Shown here piece by piece: positions 39,874 to 40,818 of a stretch of 40,818 nucleotides of DNA. The stretch comes from Candidatus Bipolaricaulota bacterium (GTDB lineage: Bacteria; Bipolaricaulota; Bipolaricaulia; Bipolaricaulales; Bipolaricaulaceae): the NCBI GenBank assembly GCA_014361055.1, contig JACIWI010000102.1, forward strand, positions 1 to 40,818, read 5' to 3'. Position 1 is the stretch's first letter, and each line of letters opens with the position of its first letter. The position numbers were made by a program, and so were the translations under genes. The notes below the pieces were generated by a model. That model ran no database searches. It worked only from the letters and a program-made list of their open reading frames with translations, and was not told where the DNA came from.

Positions 39874-40818
39874 ACGGGTCGAACGCGTCCCGTAGGGCAT
39901 CGCCGAGGAAGTTGAACGCGAGCACGGTGATCGTGATGAACAGCCCAGGGATGAGGAGCCACGGGAAGCTCTGGATGGTGGCGGCGTTGTTGGCCTTCGA
40001 GAGGAGGAGCCCCCAGCTCACCATCGGCTCGTTGATGCCGATGCCGAGGAAGCTCAACCCGCTCTCCCCGAGGATCGCCCCGGGGATGGTCAACGTCGCG
40101 GCGACGATGAGGTACGAGGTCAGGTTGGGCAGGATATGGCGGCCGATGATCCGGAGGTCGTTGGCCCCGATGGCCCGGGCGGCCTCGGTGAAGTCCATGG
40201 AACGGATGGACAGCACCACGCCCCGCACCACGCGGGCCCGGGCCGCCCATCCGATCAGGGCCATGATCGCCACGATCCCGAAGAACCGCATCGTCGGGGA
40301 CCACCCCTTGGGCAGGGCCAGCCCCAGCGCCAGCCACAGCGGGAGGGTGGGGATGGACATGACCACCTCAAACGCCCGCTGGAGGAGCATGTCCAGTCCT
40401 CCCCCGTAAAAGCCGGAGATGCCCCCCAGGAGGAGGGAGATCGGGAACGAGATGGCCACCACAAACGGCCCCACGATCAGGGACACCCGACTGCCCATGA
40501 TCACCCGGGAGAAGAGATCCCGCCCCATCTCATCCGTTCCAAACAGGAACATCTTGCCCTGCTCCTCTACCCCAAACAGGTGCACGTCCGTGGGGAAGAT
40601 GCCGAAGAGCCTATAGGGGTGTCCACGCACGAAGAACCGGACTGGATACTTCACGCTTCGGTCCTCGCCGTACTCCCACTTCCAGGTTTCGGTGTTGAGG
40701 CGTCGGGTGACCTGGTACACGAACGGCCGGGTGAGGCGGCCGTTCTCGTCGAAGATGTGGATCTTGGTGGGGGGAGCGTAGGTGAAGGACCGGTACTGTT
40801 CGGTGTGGGGATAGGGGG
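39860..40818 (-). CDS. Peptide ABC transporter permease, DppC/OppC type (5' end outside window)
   Basis: The last ~319 residues are present; the frame is open to the right window edge. The core is DppC-like: FGTDEMGRDLFSRVIMG, EAA loop SMDFTEAARAIGANDLRI, HILPNLTSYLIV, and an end GDALRDAFDPFRVV. Upstream of GTDEMGRD is a soluble segment of at least 95 residues (PTKIHIFDENGRL, RSVKYPVRFFVRGHPYRLFG, DVHLFGV) that ordinary DppC proteins lack. This large external insertion between helix 1 and the core occurs in a subset of OppC-like permeases and may contact the binding protein. The partner genes should lie beyond the window edge. The 3' end overlaps the gene at 38182-39873 tail to tail by 14 bases. 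Confidence 0.88.
   Translation of the reverse strand, partial: PYPHTEQYRSFTYAPPTKIHIFDENGRLTRPFVYQVTRRLNTETWKWEYGEDRSVKYPVRFFVRGHPYRLFGIFPTDVHLFGVEEQGKMFLFGTDEMGRDLFSRVIMGSRVSLIVGPFVVAISFPISLLLGGISGFYGGGLDMLLQRAFEVVMSIPTLPLWLALGLALPKGWSPTMRFFGIVAIMALIGWAARARVVRGVVLSIRSMDFTEAARAIGANDLRIIGRHILPNLTSYLIVAATLTIPGAILGESGLSFLGIGINEPMVSWGLLLSKANNAATIQSFPWLLIPGLFITITVLAFNFLGDALRDAFDPFRVV

Noticed and set aside
1-40818. CRISPR arrays, tRNA or rRNA genes, insertion sequences, phage genes
   Set aside because: None was seen on reading both strands; gaps between genes are too short and lack the needed repeats or structures.

Overview
The window is GC-rich bacterial DNA packed with genes; no gap between genes exceeds about 170 bases. 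I see no rRNA, tRNA, CRISPR array, insertion sequence or phage gene. The content points to an anaerobic, hydrogen-evolving, peptide-scavenging heterotroph: a complete ferredoxin-type membrane-bound hydrogenase (Mbh), the nickel-insertion genes hypAB, three oligopeptide ABC permease modules, and several peptidases, epimerases and racemase-fold proteins. I cannot place the lineage; an uncultured, possibly thermophilic, deep-branching bacterial group would fit. Several genes have a -10 hexamer only 7-12 bases before the start codon, suggesting widespread leaderless transcription. Ordinary Shine-Dalgarno starts are used inside operons.

Layout. (1) 1-7150, plus strand: the end of an alanine racemase gene, then a murein-peptide salvage operon: L-Ala-D/L-Glu epimerase, oligopeptide-binding protein (interrupted by an in-frame TGA), two permeases, diaminopimelate decarboxylase and a YkfC-type NlpC/P60 endopeptidase. 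Together these could import L-Ala-gamma-D-Glu-mDAP, cut it, epimerise Ala-Glu and turn mDAP into lysine. (2) 7131-9092, minus: a NiaP-like transporter and a nicotinamidase-like hydrolase, a likely niacin salvage pair. (3) 9205-10572: a class C beta-lactamase-fold serine hydrolase. (4) 10580-19602: hypBA (minus), divergent from a 14-gene mbhA-N operon (plus) with the gene order known from Pyrococcus. (5) 19701-20912, minus: a Met/Pro-rich LTXXQ-type exported protein and a frameshifted lipoprotein gene.

(6) 21043-31511 is the most novel part. A plus-strand trio (Asp/Glu/hydantoin racemase-family protein, M29 aminopeptidase, M29-like protein with changed metal ligands) converges on a minus-strand operon: XRE-cupin regulator, second racemase-family protein, peptide-binding protein, DppB, DppC, M20 peptidase, DUF1177 protein and AroM-like protein. 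Three two-cysteine racemase-fold proteins lie in 10 kb. The regulator gene has a consensus promoter with a palindrome filling its spacer. I propose an undescribed uptake and processing pathway for a modified or D-amino-acid-containing peptide or amide.

(7) 31649-35258, minus: gyrA-tyrS; TyrS lacks both lysines of KMSKS. (8) 35388-40818: a flippase-like/methyltransferase fusion, a PIG-L/LmbE deacetylase, a membrane-anchored protein of unknown function with two similar halves, and a third oligopeptide permease gene cut by the window edge. No ATPase gene accompanies any of the three permease modules.
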